Shown here piece by piece: positions 1-7,837 of a stretch of DNA of 13,772 nucleotides. Each line of letters starts with the position of its first letter. Position 1 is the first letter of the stretch. Made by a program: the position numbers and the translations under genes. The stretch covers positions 1-13,772 of the forward strand of contig JACOVP010000041.1 of the NCBI GenBank assembly GCA_016177265.1, read 5' to 3'. The DNA comes from Candidatus Woesearchaeota archaeon (lineage in GTDB: Archaea > Nanobdellota > Nanobdellia > SCGC-AAA011-G17 > UBA489). Under the pieces are notes generated by a model that saw nothing but the letters and a program-made list of their open reading frames with translations, did no database searches and was not told where the DNA came from.

Positions 1-207
1 CCCTTAGTCAGAAAGGAAATCAAAACAATTTTGAAAATGCTGAAAAAACAAGGAGAAACGATTTTTGTTATCGAACACGATATGAATTTTGTGATGGACA
101 TCGCAGATCACATTATTGTCATGGATTATGGGAAAGTGATTGCAGAAGGCAAGCCAAAAGAGATTCAGAAGGATAGGAGAGTGTTGGAGGCTTACTTGGG
201 TGAGTAA
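1..207 (+). CDS. livG: Branched-chain amino acid-type ABC transporter ATP-binding protein LivG, C-terminal end (partial)
   Basis: The first 68 codons read from base 1 to the TAA at 205-207 are the last quarter of an ABC ATPase; the Walker A, signature and Walker B motifs lie upstream of the window. What is visible is the H-loop region (VIEHDMNFVMDIAD, with the switch histidine in EHD) and the typical LivG ending in which a conserved VMDYGKVIAEG strand is followed by a short helix closing on AYLGE. LivG pairs with LivF on the cytoplasmic side of a LivHM permease to drive uptake of branched-chain amino acids or related solutes. The livF start codon lies one base after this stop, so the two genes are translationally coupled. 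The family call is firm; the substrate is inferred from the family only. Confidence 0.9.
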   Translation, partial: PLVRKEIKTILKMLKKQGETIFVIEHDMNFVMDIADHIIVMDYGKVIAEGKPKEIQKDRRVLEAYLGE

Positions 208-208
208 G

Positions 209-913
209 ATGTTGCAAATCAAAAATCTCCATGCAGGCTATGAAGAATTAGAAGTTTTGAAAGGAGTTTCACTAGAAGTCAATTCAGGAGAAATCATTGC
301 TCTCATCGGTCCCAATGGCGCAGGCAAAAGTACCATCATCAAATCCATTTTCAACATAGCAAATGTTACAGCAGGAAAAATCTCCTTCAAAGAAAAAGAC
401 ATCACCCATCTAAAAACCCATGAACTCGTAGAATTAGGGATTAGTTACGCCAGCCAGGGAAAAATTAATTTCACCAATTTAACAGTGGAAGAAAATCTCA
501 CGCTAGGTGCAGAGTTAATCCAAGAGAAAGATCTCGTAAGAAAAAATCTTGAGTCCATCTATCATAAATTTCCCATCTTGCGAGAGAGAAAAAATCAGCT
601 GGCTTTTGGACTAAGTGGTGGTCAGCAGCAACTTTTGGCTATCAGCCGTTCCCTAATGCAAAATCCAGTGTTCTTATTATTGGACGAACCATCCCTCGGT
701 CTCTCGCCGAAAGCGCAAACAGAAATCTTTGCAATCATCAAAAAACTCAGGGAGGAAGGTATTGCAATATTGATGGTGGAACAAAATGCAAAGAAAGCCA
801 TTGAACTCGCAGACAGAACGTACCTGTTAGAAGAAGGAAAAGTAGTTTTGGAAGGAAATAAGAATATCGTCAAGCACAAAAAGATTAAGAGCGTCTATTT
901 GGGTGGCGCTTAG
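209..913 (+). CDS. livF: Branched-chain amino acid-type ABC transporter ATP-binding protein LivF
   Basis: This is a complete 234-residue ABC ATPase, the usual LivF length. Walker A is GPNGAGKST at residues 34-42, the signature LSGGQQ is at 135-140, and Walker B with the catalytic glutamate is VFLLLDEP at 154-161. The position of the switch histidine reads VEQN (190-193), a substitution characteristic of LivF, whereas the LivG fragment upstream keeps EHD. The reading frame is open back to an ATG at 140, but that would overlap livG by 68 bases and add 23 residues without ABC similarity, so the ATG at 209, one base after the livG stop, is chosen. LivF and LivG form the nucleotide-binding dimer of a LivFGHM importer; the permease and binding-protein genes are not in the window. 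The last 29 bases overlap a convergent small gene. Confidence 0.93.
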   Translation: MLQIKNLHAGYEELEVLKGVSLEVNSGEIIALIGPNGAGKSTIIKSIFNIANVTAGKISFKEKDITHLKTHELVELGISYASQGKINFTNLTVEENLTLGAELIQEKDLVRKNLESIYHKFPILRERKNQLAFGLSGGQQQLLAISRSLMQNPVFLLLDEPSLGLSPKAQTEIFAIIKKLREEGIAILMVEQNAKKAIELADRTYLLEEGKVVLEGNKNIVKHKKIKSVYLGGA

Positions 914-1136
914 ATTTTCCAGCTTCTTTGATCTTCAAGTACTGCTCTGGCGTCAGGTTGGTTGCTTGAGCACTTTGCAGTTGGCTGTTAATAATGATAT
1001 TTTGCTGTTCACTCCATTCTTTATCTGAATGAGTCTTGACATATTCTGCCCAGCGTTTTACAAACCACATTCTATCTTTATTATTTAATGTTCTTATTGC
1101 TGCGGCATCAATATTTTTTTTCATGTTATTTTTCAC
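885..1136 (-). CDS. Small hypothetical protein, convergent with and overlapping livF
   Basis: An 83-residue open frame that I do not recognise as a named family. It reads like a real protein: a charged, mostly helical sequence with a central tryptophan-rich stretch (MWFVKRWAEYV at 23-33, then a segment containing DKEWSEQQN) and a basic tail. No signal peptide, membrane segment or metal motif is seen. The start is uncertain: the frame opens with GTG at 1136, which has an AAGGA-like ribosome site five bases upstream (complement of 1141-1146); an ATG at 1124 would remove four residues. Its final 29 bases lie antisense to the last codons of livF, so the two genes are convergent and interlocked. 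No clear TATA box could be assigned. The main alternative is a chance open frame, which the protein-like composition argues against. Confidence 0.6.
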   Translation of the reverse strand: MKNNMKKNIDAAAIRTLNNKDRMWFVKRWAEYVKTHSDKEWSEQQNIIINSQLQSAQATNLTPEQYLKIKEAGKSKRHPNRRS

Positions 1137-1233
1137 GTAATTCCTTGCGTAAAGAGATCTACAGGATTAAGGGTTCTATCAATTTGTATAGTCTTAGCAT
1201 CAATAAAGTGCATAGCAGAAAGAGGTCAACTGC

Positions 1234-1287
1234 ATTTATAAACACTCCGAGATTCCTTGAGAAGCTACCAAAAAGCTATATAAACAC
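1234..1287 (+). promoter_or_regulatory. Tandem TATA boxes upstream of the pilus operon
   Basis: Two TATA-like elements, ATTTATAAAC at 1234-1243 and CTATATAAAC at 1276-1285, share the 9-mer TATAAACAC at 1237-1245 and 1279-1287, 42 bases apart. The downstream one would place transcription start near 1307 and give a leader of about 20 bases; the upstream one would start near 1265. A GTGAT match to the archaeal anti-Shine-Dalgarno sequence sits at 1319-1323, three bases before the ATG. This is one of the few operons here that appears to carry a 5' leader. Confidence 0.5.
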
Positions 1288-1326
1288 CAGAAAATCTCCT
1301 CCTAGTAATTAAAAGAGTGTGATCGC

Positions 1327-2898
1327 ATGGCAGACGAAGATCTAGGCATTCCAACACCCACCCCGGGAGTTGCATTCCACATAGAACAAGTTCCAGAGGT
1401 TATTACCCTCCCAGACGTCCAGGATAAGACCTTACTCAACATCATTTACCCCCTCATTCCGCCTTATGCCTATGCCCACATCTACTGGGATCCAGAGAAT
1501 AATGAGCTCCTCTATGAAGTCCAGGAACCCCCATTGGACGACAACGAAGCACATATTCTTGGACTTGTCGAGAAAGGCATTGAAGAATTGATCAACATCA
1601 GCTTCATCAACGTCAAACGATCAGATGTTGTCATAGTCTATCTAGAAAAAAACATTGCAGTCTTGCTAGCAGAGCTGGGCATCAAAGTATCAGAAGAAAC
1701 GTTCTTGAAATTGATGTATTATATCTACAGGAATTTTGTCGGCTTGAATGAAATAGAGCCTTTGATGAAGGATTATTTCATTGAAGACATTGAGTGCAAC
1801 GGCAGTAGTGCTCCTTTGTACATCGTGCATAGAAAATACAGAAACATCAAGACAAACATCATTTTTAATGATCCGCTGCGATTAACTTCGTTGGTAGAAA
1901 AACTAGCGCAAAAATGCGGTAAATACATTTCGTATGCGCATCCCATTTTAGATGGAAGGCTTCCAGATGGTAGCCGTGTCAATGCAACGTTTACGCAGGA
2001 AATTTCTAGTAGAGGACCAGCGTTCACTATTCGTAAATTCACTAGCGAGCCTTTTAGTCCTGTAAAATTATTGCAGCTGAAAACCGTCAGCCCAGAAATG
2101 CTTGCTTATCTCTGGTTAATTATTGAGCATGAAGCAAATTTTCTTGTTATCGGTGGGACAGGAAGTGGAAAAACCTCTTTGTTGAATGGTCTAGCTTTTT
2201 TCATTCCTCCAGAGGCCCGCATAGTGTCTATTGAGGACACGCATGAACTGGCGCTCCTACATGAAAATTGGTTGCCATCTGTGGCGCGGGAGGCGACCGG
2301 CGTTGGTGCTGAAGGTCACATAGGTGAAGTGGATTTGTTTGCATTATTAAAAGCGAGCTTCCGTCAGCGTCCAGATTATGTTGTTGTTGGAGAGATTCGG
2401 GGAAAAGAAGCCTATGTTTTGTTCCAAGGGGCTGCCTCTGGTCATGCTGTCGCTTGTACGATGCACGCTGAAGATGTCGATACGATGATCAGAAGATTGG
2501 AGAATGAGCCTATTAATTTGCCTGCAACGCTCGTGGAGACTATTGATGTTGTTTGCATTATAGGGCAAGTCCATGCCGGTGGTGAAGAGGTTCGTCGTAT
2601 CAAATCTGTAGTGGAAATTGTTTCAGTATCAGAGAATGGAGAAGCTATCACTAATACTCCCTTTGTCTGGGATCCAAGAACAGACTCCTTCTTCTTCAAG
2701 ACAGAGAGTGTCATGTTCAATAAATTAGTCCAGGAATTTGGGTTGTCTCCTGACTACTTGCAGCAGGAATTTTCCAGAAGAACAAGATTATTTATAGAAC
2801 TCTACAAGAGAAACATCACAGACTATCGTGAAGTCCAGAAGATCATCAATGCTTATTACAAGACACCGCAAGAAGTCATCCGCAGATTCAATCTCTGA
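1327..2898 (+). CDS. Type IV pilus / type II secretion-family assembly ATPase (FlaI/TadA/VirB11-like)
   Basis: A 523-residue hexameric secretion ATPase of the GspE/PilB/FlaI superfamily. After an N-terminal region specific to the archaeal versions (about residues 1-240, including FIEDIECNG at 151-159) come the nucleotide-binding motifs in order: Walker A GGTGSGKTS at 276-284, Asp box SIEDTHEL at 301-308, Walker B RPDYVVVGEIRG at 348-359 with catalytic Glu356, and His box GHAVACTMHAED at 372-383. It should power assembly of a pilus-like filament from the cytoplasmic face. It is followed by two T2SSF membrane proteins and two pilin-like proteins in one operon, the core set for an archaeal type IV pilus-like structure. 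Neither archaellum accessory genes (flaCDEFGH) nor a prepilin peptidase are present, so an adhesion or uptake pilus is more likely than an archaellum. The ATG at 1327 follows the only ribosome-site-like sequence nearby. Confidence 0.93.
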   Translation: MADEDLGIPTPTPGVAFHIEQVPEVITLPDVQDKTLLNIIYPLIPPYAYAHIYWDPENNELLYEVQEPPLDDNEAHILGLVEKGIEELINISFINVKRSDVVIVYLEKNIAVLLAELGIKVSEETFLKLMYYIYRNFVGLNEIEPLMKDYFIEDIECNGSSAPLYIVHRKYRNIKTNIIFNDPLRLTSLVEKLAQKCGKYISYAHPILDGRLPDGSRVNATFTQEISSRGPAFTIRKFTSEPFSPVKLLQLKTVSPEMLAYLWLIIEHEANFLVIGGTGSGKTSLLNGLAFFIPPEARIVSIEDTHELALLHENWLPSVAREATGVGAEGHIGEVDLFALLKASFRQRPDYVVVGEIRGKEAYVLFQGAASGHAVACTMHAEDVDTMIRRLENEPINLPATLVETIDVVCIIGQVHAGGEEVRRIKSVVEIVSVSENGEAITNTPFVWDPRTDSFFFKTESVMFNKLVQEFGLSPDYLQQEFSRRTRLFIELYKRNITDYREVQKIINAYYKTPQEVIRRFNL

Positions 2899-2907
2899 TC
2901 ATGCATC

Positions 2908-3930
2908 ATGTCCGACAAAAAGATACTCTCGAAACACAAACGAAAACAATACTTGCGAGACATTAATGTAGACCCAAAAGTTCTTCAGCGACTGAAAAAA
3001 CCAGAAAAGGAACAGCAGTTTCAGGTTAACTACACAGTCTATCAACCAAGCTTCTTCGGGAAATTAGCCAACATCTTTGCAGGATCATCAGCAGAGAACG
3101 TTGAGCATCTCTTTCCAACGTTTGCAAGAAATCTGAAGCACCAATTGCGCATGGCAGATATCAAAATGCTGTCGAACACCTATCTCAACATGATGGTCTT
3201 TGCCTTGTTGCTGGCCTTTCTCATAACTGCTTTAACGACGATTCTCATTGGTCGTGTGCTCCAGGGAACCATGGTGACAACACTTATCTTTGCTTTCGTC
3301 ATTGGTCTTGGTGCAACTGTCCTCATAGGTATTGTGTTTGCAGTCTATCCAGCAACCATAGTCAGCAGACGTAGCCATCAAATCAAGAATGACTTGCCCT
3401 TCGCGATCATCCATATGTCCACTATTGCAGGTTCAGGTGCAGAGCCCATGGCAATGTTCAAGTTGTTGGTGAACGCCAACGAATACAAGGGATTGGACAG
3501 CGACATCAAGCGTATTGTCAACTATGTCAATCTATTTGGCTATGATGTATCCACGGCATTGAAAACCGTTGCTGCTACCACACCATCAAGACAGTGGAAA
3601 GATGTTCTCACAGGAATAACAACTACCATTGAGTCTGGAGGTTCATTGAAATCCTACTTGAAGAGCATGGCTGATGATACCATGAATTCGTATCGTTTAG
3701 AGCGCAAGAAATATGTGGAAACTTTGGCAACCTATTCAGACATCTACACTGCAGTGTTGATTGCAGCCCCCTTGCTATTTATTGTCACCTTAGCAATCAT
3801 CAATATTTTAGGAGGAACCATTGGTGGTCTAACAGTCAATACATTGGCGAAGGCAGGCACCTATATTGTCATTCCCTTCCTAAATATAGCATTCATTGTA
3901 TTCCTGAACATAATCAACCCAGAAAAATGA
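2908..3930 (+). CDS. Archaeal pilus platform membrane protein, T2SSF domain (TadC/FlaJ-like), first copy
   Basis: A 340-residue integral membrane protein. A basic cytoplasmic N-terminus of about 90 residues is followed by two hydrophobic segments (about 95-115 and 123-148), a soluble T2SSF-type helical domain (about 160-275, beginning at NDLPFAIIHMSTIAGSG and including the conserved IESGGSLKSYL near 241-251), and two more membrane segments (about 280-303 and 315-336). Such proteins sit in the membrane above the ATPase hexamer and transmit its motion to pilin subunits. The gene starts nine bases after the ATPase stop and shares an ATGA overlap with the next gene. In archaeal pilus loci this subunit often occurs as two adjacent T2SSF genes, as here, in place of one long FlaJ. 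The family is certain; the specific filament is not. Confidence 0.88.
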   Translation: MSDKKILSKHKRKQYLRDINVDPKVLQRLKKPEKEQQFQVNYTVYQPSFFGKLANIFAGSSAENVEHLFPTFARNLKHQLRMADIKMLSNTYLNMMVFALLLAFLITALTTILIGRVLQGTMVTTLIFAFVIGLGATVLIGIVFAVYPATIVSRRSHQIKNDLPFAIIHMSTIAGSGAEPMAMFKLLVNANEYKGLDSDIKRIVNYVNLFGYDVSTALKTVAATTPSRQWKDVLTGITTTIESGGSLKSYLKSMADDTMNSYRLERKKYVETLATYSDIYTAVLIAAPLLFIVTLAIINILGGTIGGLTVNTLAKAGTYIVIPFLNIAFIVFLNIINPEK

Positions 3931-4736
3931 ACCGATTCAAAGCAGTCTACATCGTGGAAATTTTTCTCTCCTTGCTAGCAGTTGCTGGTAATGTCTATCT
4001 CTTCTGGGGAAAAAGACAGTTCTGGCCGATAGTGATCATACTTTTATCATTAGGATGGCTGCATTTCTGGATAGACTTTTTTGCAGAAAACAGAAGGCAG
4101 AAAGAAATTGAATTGAAATTCGTGGAATTTGCCCGCACCTTAGTTGAATCAGTAAAATCTGGTGTCTCAATTCCTCGCTCCATTATGAACATTGCACAAA
4201 AGGACTTTGGTGCTTTATCGCCCTTCTTGCAAAAATTAGCGCACCAGATAGAATGGGGCATTCCCACAAGAAAAGCGCTGATGACGTTCAGCACCGATAC
4301 CAATAACAGAGTCATCAAACGATCAGTTTCTATCCTGGTTGAGGCTGAGCAGAGCGGCGGCGACATCTCTGATGTCCTGGAGTCTGTTGTCGATTCAGTT
4401 ATCAACATTAAGAAGATGCGTGAGGAGCGAAAGGCATCCATCTATTCGCAAGTCGTCCAGGGATACATCGTCTACTTCATCTTCATCATCATCATGTTGA
4501 TTTTGCAATTATGGCTCTTCCCGAAGCTAGGCAATTTGTCCATTGGCGGTTCCACACCAGGAGAGTTCAATCTGAATCCAACATTCTTCAGTCTGATCAT
4601 GATCCAGGGATTATTTGCAGGCGTCATGATTGGCAAGTTTTCTGAAGGTACCATAAAACAAGGATTACTCCACTCTTTGATTTTGATGACCTTAGCAGCA
4701 TTAATTATCACCACAGTCAAGGGAAGCATCCTATGA
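3927..4736 (+). CDS. Archaeal pilus platform membrane protein, T2SSF domain (TadC/FlaJ-like), second copy
   Basis: A 269-residue membrane protein that is the second half of the platform pair. It has two N-terminal hydrophobic segments (about 9-26 and 32-51), a soluble T2SSF domain (about 60-175) with the family pattern LVESVKSGVSIPRSI (72-86) and VEAEQSGGDISDVLE (138-152), then hydrophobic segments at about 178-198, 221-237 and 247-263. Its start codon overlaps the stop of the preceding gene in ATGA, and its own stop overlaps the next start in ATGA, so all three products should be made in coupled amounts. It probably forms a heteromeric platform with the preceding protein above the ATPase. 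A single-gene duplication origin of the pair is plausible but they are now quite different in length and N-terminus. Confidence 0.87.
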   Translation: MNRFKAVYIVEIFLSLLAVAGNVYLFWGKRQFWPIVIILLSLGWLHFWIDFFAENRRQKEIELKFVEFARTLVESVKSGVSIPRSIMNIAQKDFGALSPFLQKLAHQIEWGIPTRKALMTFSTDTNNRVIKRSVSILVEAEQSGGDISDVLESVVDSVINIKKMREERKASIYSQVVQGYIVYFIFIIIMLILQLWLFPKLGNLSIGGSTPGEFNLNPTFFSLIMIQGLFAGVMIGKFSEGTIKQGLLHSLILMTLAALIITTVKGSIL

Positions 4737-5461
4737 GGGGAAAGAAAGGGTTGGACTTTATTGACTGGAGCATGAGCATGGGAATATTTATCATAGCGGT
4801 CACGGCATTGTTTGTCTTCTTAAAGCCAGGTGTTCGTCCAGAGCACGATCAGGACACTTTAATCAATATCATTGAAAAAAACTTCTTGGATCGAACGCAG
4901 TGGTTTGTCCACGAAACGCCGCTGTTCATAAAAAATTTCCAGGATAAATGGGGGAGCGGTGCAGATGCATTTATTGATGTTCGTGCCGACGGTGATATAA
5001 GGTTTACAACCCTGAAACCATCTCCAGACAATCGCTTTAAGCAGCCGATAACAAGGACGCCAACGAGAATAACGTTGGACTGTGCCAGTAGCTGTGACAA
5101 CACAAATTTTATGATTATAGGAACAACAAGAAAAATGCAAGAAACCATGAATATGGAGCTCGAATGTACTCCAAAAAATCAGCCAGCAATATGTGCTGCA
5201 CTCTTAGGAGCAACAGTCTCTCATCAAGGATTGCAGCAAAGTGAAATCAACAATTTAAAAACTGCAGACTACACTATCGTAAAAAATGCTTGGACCTATC
5301 CTTTGCAACGAGAATTCGCTTTATACCAGGATGGCCAAAAAATTATTGGTAGTCAAGAACCATCACAGCAAGCGGATATATTCGTGAAAGAACTGAAGAT
5401 GAATATCATTAATGATCAGGGAGTTAAAACGCCAACAACCATCAACATTCGGGTATGGTAA
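4733..5461 (+). CDS. Pilin-like exported protein, 242 aa
   Basis: A 242-residue protein with one hydrophobic segment near the N-terminus (residues about 15-30) preceded by a short basic stretch MRGKKG. This matches the layout of archaeal class III (type IV pilin-like) signal peptides, where a prepilin peptidase cuts after the glycine and leaves the hydrophobic helix on the mature protein. The fit is imperfect, since the sequence after the glycine is LDFIDWSMSMG and carries two acidic residues. The rest is a soluble extracellular domain with four cysteines (117, 121, 145, 154) that could form two disulfides. The ATGA overlap with the platform gene and the TAATG junction with the next pilin-like gene place it in the operon. 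It may be a filament subunit or a minor pilin; I know of no specific family for its C-terminal domain. Confidence 0.7.
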   Translation: MRGKKGLDFIDWSMSMGIFIIAVTALFVFLKPGVRPEHDQDTLINIIEKNFLDRTQWFVHETPLFIKNFQDKWGSGADAFIDVRADGDIRFTTLKPSPDNRFKQPITRTPTRITLDCASSCDNTNFMIIGTTRKMQETMNMELECTPKNQPAICAALLGATVSHQGLQQSEINNLKTADYTIVKNAWTYPLQREFALYQDGQKIIGSQEPSQQADIFVKELKMNIINDQGVKTPTTINIRVW

Positions 5462-5877
5462 TGAACAACAAGGGATTTATCAGGACACTGGAAGCAGTCA
5501 TAGCAGTGATTATTATTCTGGGAATTATTCTGGCAGTGGCTCCAGAAAAAAACAAACAAGAGAGTGCAACACCAGCAAACGTGAGGGAAGCGCAATCATT
5601 TATTCTCAACCAGATTGCGACGAACAACCAGTATCGTGACTGCATCATCAAAACCACAGTGGAAGGAGAATGCAGCATAGTCTGTATAGGCATTGCCAAT
5701 GTGGACACCTTGGTGAGGGATAATGTTCCTAAACAGTATGACTACCGCTGTGAAATCTGCAACTCTGCTAGCACGTGTTCAGGTCCTCTGCCTTTGGACA
5801 AATCACTCTATACCGATAGCAGATTTATTGCAACTAATCCAGCTCGTATAGTCCGTCTTATTTTCTGGGAACAATAG
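5461..5877 (+). CDS. Cysteine-rich pilin-like protein, 138 aa
   Basis: A 138-residue pilin-like protein. The N-terminus MNNKGFIRTLEAVIAVIIIL is a good archaeal prepilin signal: a lysine-glycine cleavage site, then a hydrophobic helix with a glutamate at mature position 6, close to the conserved Glu5 of type IV pilins. The mature domain is short and has six cysteines (61, 71, 75, 97, 100, 106) including a CEIC pair, so three disulfides are possible outside the cell. An ATG at 5455 in the same frame would add two residues, but the ATG at 5461 is preferred because it overlaps the previous stop as TAATG, the same coupling seen along the operon. It is probably a minor pilin or the tip or priming subunit; the major pilin could equally be encoded elsewhere. 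Confidence 0.8.
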   Translation: MNNKGFIRTLEAVIAVIIILGIILAVAPEKNKQESATPANVREAQSFILNQIATNNQYRDCIIKTTVEGECSIVCIGIANVDTLVRDNVPKQYDYRCEICNSASTCSGPLPLDKSLYTDSRFIATNPARIVRLIFWEQ

Positions 5878-5885
5878 AAGGAAAT

Positions 5886-5895
5886 ATTTTTAAAG
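5886..5895 (+). promoter_or_regulatory. TATA box of the PRPP synthetase gene (leaderless)
   Basis: ATTTTTAAAG lies eight bases after the pilus operon stop and its centre is about 27 bases before the prs ATG. This predicts transcription starting at or within a few bases of the start codon. Confidence 0.6.
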
Positions 5896-5917
5896 GGCAA
5901 GAAAAAACACCACCATA

Positions 5918-6871
5918 ATGTCCTACAAGTGTTCTATCATTGCAAATCCAGAGGGCAAGACCTGGGATTTTGCAACAAGAGTATATGAAGAGTTGCGCCA
6001 GCGCAGCGATGATTTTGAACTAAACAGGGTAACTATCAAACGGTTCCGTGACGGTGAATGTAAACCAAAAATCGAACACAATGTCCGTAAGCGAAACTGT
6101 TTTTTTATTCATGACTCCAATCTCCCACCTACAGACTGGCATCTCCAGCTCCATCTCATCAATGAAACTATGTATAACTCCTCATCCCACGAAGTTGTTG
6201 ATGTCTTACCATATCTGAAGTTTAGCCGTCAAGACCGCAAAGACGAATCTCGAACATCCCAAAGTGCTAAAGCCTTAACAAGTATTATAGAACCCTATGC
6301 TGATCGTGTCCTCACTGTTGATGTTCATAACCCCGCAATCCAAGGCTTCTATAATATTCCATTTGATAATCTCTATTCATTCCCAACAGTCGTAAAGTAC
6401 CTCCGAGAACACCACCCAGAAATCTTAGAGGGTCTTGTTATCATGAGCCCAGATGCAGGCGGTGCAACACGAGCACAAGCTCTCGCACGAAAATTGAGAC
6501 AAAAAGAGATAGCTATAGGTTATAAAACACGACCAAAAGAAGGCGAAGTAGATCACATTAGGATTTTAGGCGACATCGAAGGACGGCATGTATTAATGAT
6601 TGATGACATCATTGATTCTGGGAATACGCTTGTGAAAGCAAGCATGGCGGCACATGAGCAAGGAGCAAAAGAGGTTTACACTTATTGTACGCATGCCCTC
6701 TTCACAGAAGGTCTTGAAAAAGTGGTAGCAGCATTTGATCGGATGTTCATTAGTGATACAGTAAAACAACCATCTCATGAAAAAGTAGAGGTCATCTCAC
6801 TCGTGCAGCTCTTTGCAGAAGCTATCTTCAGAACCAATGAAGGTCAAAGCCTCAGCGAACTCTTTGAATAA
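5918..6871 (+). CDS. prs: Ribose-phosphate pyrophosphokinase (PRPP synthetase)
   Basis: A 317-residue, full-length cytoplasmic enzyme that transfers pyrophosphate from ATP to ribose 5-phosphate to make PRPP, the precursor of purine, pyrimidine, NAD, histidine and tryptophan synthesis. Seen in order: the ATP-loop motif SRQDRKDESR at 103-112, the metal-binding DVHNPAIQGF at 135-144 (the DxH of the family), the SPDAGGATRA strand-loop at 177-186, the flexible-loop KTR near 203-205, and the PRPP-binding loop VLMIDDIIDSGNTL at 225-238. The frame and start agree with the leaderless promoter just upstream. It is convergent with the RNA methyltransferase gene, with only three bases between the stop codons. 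The sequence is somewhat divergent (FSRQDR rather than YARQDR or YSRQDR), but all motif positions are present. Confidence 0.96.
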   Translation: MSYKCSIIANPEGKTWDFATRVYEELRQRSDDFELNRVTIKRFRDGECKPKIEHNVRKRNCFFIHDSNLPPTDWHLQLHLINETMYNSSSHEVVDVLPYLKFSRQDRKDESRTSQSAKALTSIIEPYADRVLTVDVHNPAIQGFYNIPFDNLYSFPTVVKYLREHHPEILEGLVIMSPDAGGATRAQALARKLRQKEIAIGYKTRPKEGEVDHIRILGDIEGRHVLMIDDIIDSGNTLVKASMAAHEQGAKEVYTYCTHALFTEGLEKVVAAFDRMFISDTVKQPSHEKVEVISLVQLFAEAIFRTNEGQSLSELFE

Positions 6872-6874
6872 AAC

Positions 6875-7753
6875 TCATTTCTTAATTTTTACAACAAAAA
6901 ATCCTTCTGTCTCCTGGTACTGTGGCCATATTGTTAAGCCATTCTTGAAATCTCCTTTGACAGGTAAATTAATCTGCTCTAACGTGCCGCCAACTGTATC
7001 TAACAAATGCTGTACAACTGCTTCATTCTCCTCTGGCTCCAGAGAGCACGTAGAATAGACTAATATTCCGTTAGGTTTCAGCAAAGAAAATGCATGCTTG
7101 ATCATCTTCTTCTGGAGTTTTGCTAATCGTTTTATGGTGATAGGATTCCATTCTTGCAATGTTTGTTGACTGTGTTTTGTCTCCCCTTTGATCGTGCCAG
7201 AAGCAGAACACGGCGGATCTAATAAAATCTTGTCAAACAGTATGTTGTCATTGAATTTCTCAGCTTGCAGTTGTATTACTTCTGTATTCAACACATCACA
7301 TCGCACGAGATTTTTTAAGAGAATATGACAGCGATATCGATTCGAGTCAACAGCGATAATCTGTCCTTTATTTTGCATCATCGCAGCTACCTGTGTTGTC
7401 TTTCCTCCTGGACTGGCGCATAAATCTAAGACAGTTTCACCAGGTTTTGGATCTAACACTATTGCAGGAATCATGCTAACGCTACTTTGAATAAAAAATA
7501 ATCCCTCTTGATGTTCTGGTAAATTCCCAATGTCTCTTCTCTCTCCAGCAATGTACAAGCCTTCGTTGCACCAGGGAATCTGTTCTAGTTGCCATCCTTG
7601 ATGAGTTAGTTGTTTTTTCAATTCTTGTACAGAAATCTTGAGCGTGTTGACACGAATAGAACGTCGCAAGAACTGTTGTACTGAAGTCTGGTATGCAGCA
7701 AAATCCGTGAGTTGAGAATATTTCTCGATGAATTTTGGTTTGAAGCGAAGCAT
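6875..7753 (-). CDS. NSUN/RsmB-family RNA (cytosine-5) methyltransferase, archaeal Trm4-like
   Basis: A 292-residue SAM-dependent RNA m5C methyltransferase. The short N-terminal region (about 1-90) carries the family's RVNTLK and LPEHQEGLFFIQ segments. The Rossmann catalytic domain follows: motif I LDLCASPGGKTTQ (109-121) binds SAM, motif IV DPPCSASG (179-186) holds Cys182, which releases the enzyme from RNA, and motif VI STCSLEPEEN (234-243) holds the nucleophile Cys236. Both catalytic cysteines are present, so it should be active. The length and the lack of an added NusB or PUA domain fit archaeal Trm4-like enzymes that modify tRNA rather than bacterial RsmB; the exact target cannot be read from sequence. 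GTTAATAAAG at 7774-7783 (TATA on the minus strand) is about 26 bases upstream of the ATG, predicting a leaderless transcript. Confidence 0.93.
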   Translation of the reverse strand: MLRFKPKFIEKYSQLTDFAAYQTSVQQFLRRSIRVNTLKISVQELKKQLTHQGWQLEQIPWCNEGLYIAGERRDIGNLPEHQEGLFFIQSSVSMIPAIVLDPKPGETVLDLCASPGGKTTQVAAMMQNKGQIIAVDSNRYRCHILLKNLVRCDVLNTEVIQLQAEKFNDNILFDKILLDPPCSASGTIKGETKHSQQTLQEWNPITIKRLAKLQKKMIKHAFSLLKPNGILVYSTCSLEPEENEAVVQHLLDTVGGTLEQINLPVKGDFKNGLTIWPQYQETEGFFVVKIKK

Positions 7754-7773
7754 GGATTGTTGAAGAGATAATC

Positions 7774-7815
7774 GTTAATAAAGCTTGTCAAGACACTGGA
7801 GAAAGATTTATAAAG
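7774..7815. promoter_or_regulatory. Divergent promoters for the methyltransferase and the first antitoxin
   Basis: Two back-to-back TATA boxes lie in the 84-base gap. One is at 7774-7783, reading CTTTATTAAC on the minus strand and serving the methyltransferase. The other is ATTTATAAAG at 7806-7815 on the plus strand, centred about 27 bases before the antitoxin ATG. Both place transcription start at the start codon. Confidence 0.6.
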
Positions 7816-7837
7816 AAAGATACTTTCAAGAGAGAAT

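Noticed and set aside
140..208. 23-codon upstream extension of livF
   Set aside because: It would overlap the livG end by 68 bases in another frame and precedes the conserved LivF N-terminus.
1234..1287. Start of a CRISPR-like or tandem repeat array
   Set aside because: Only two copies of a 9-base promoter-like element exist; there are no further units or regular spacers.
3995..4441. 148-codon minus-strand open frame
   Set aside because: It lies entirely antisense within the second T2SSF platform gene, which has clear family motifs and membrane segments; its own product has no recognisable features.
5412..5639. Alternative plus-strand open frame across the junction of the two pilin-like genes
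   Set aside because: It is low-complexity, has no hydrophobic segment and is out of frame with the pilin-like sequence that has a recognisable signal.
1327..5877. Archaellum (flagellum) operon
   Set aside because: No archaellin cluster or FlaC-H accessory genes; the ATPase is paired with two separate T2SSF proteins and pilin-like proteins, which fits a pilus-type system better.
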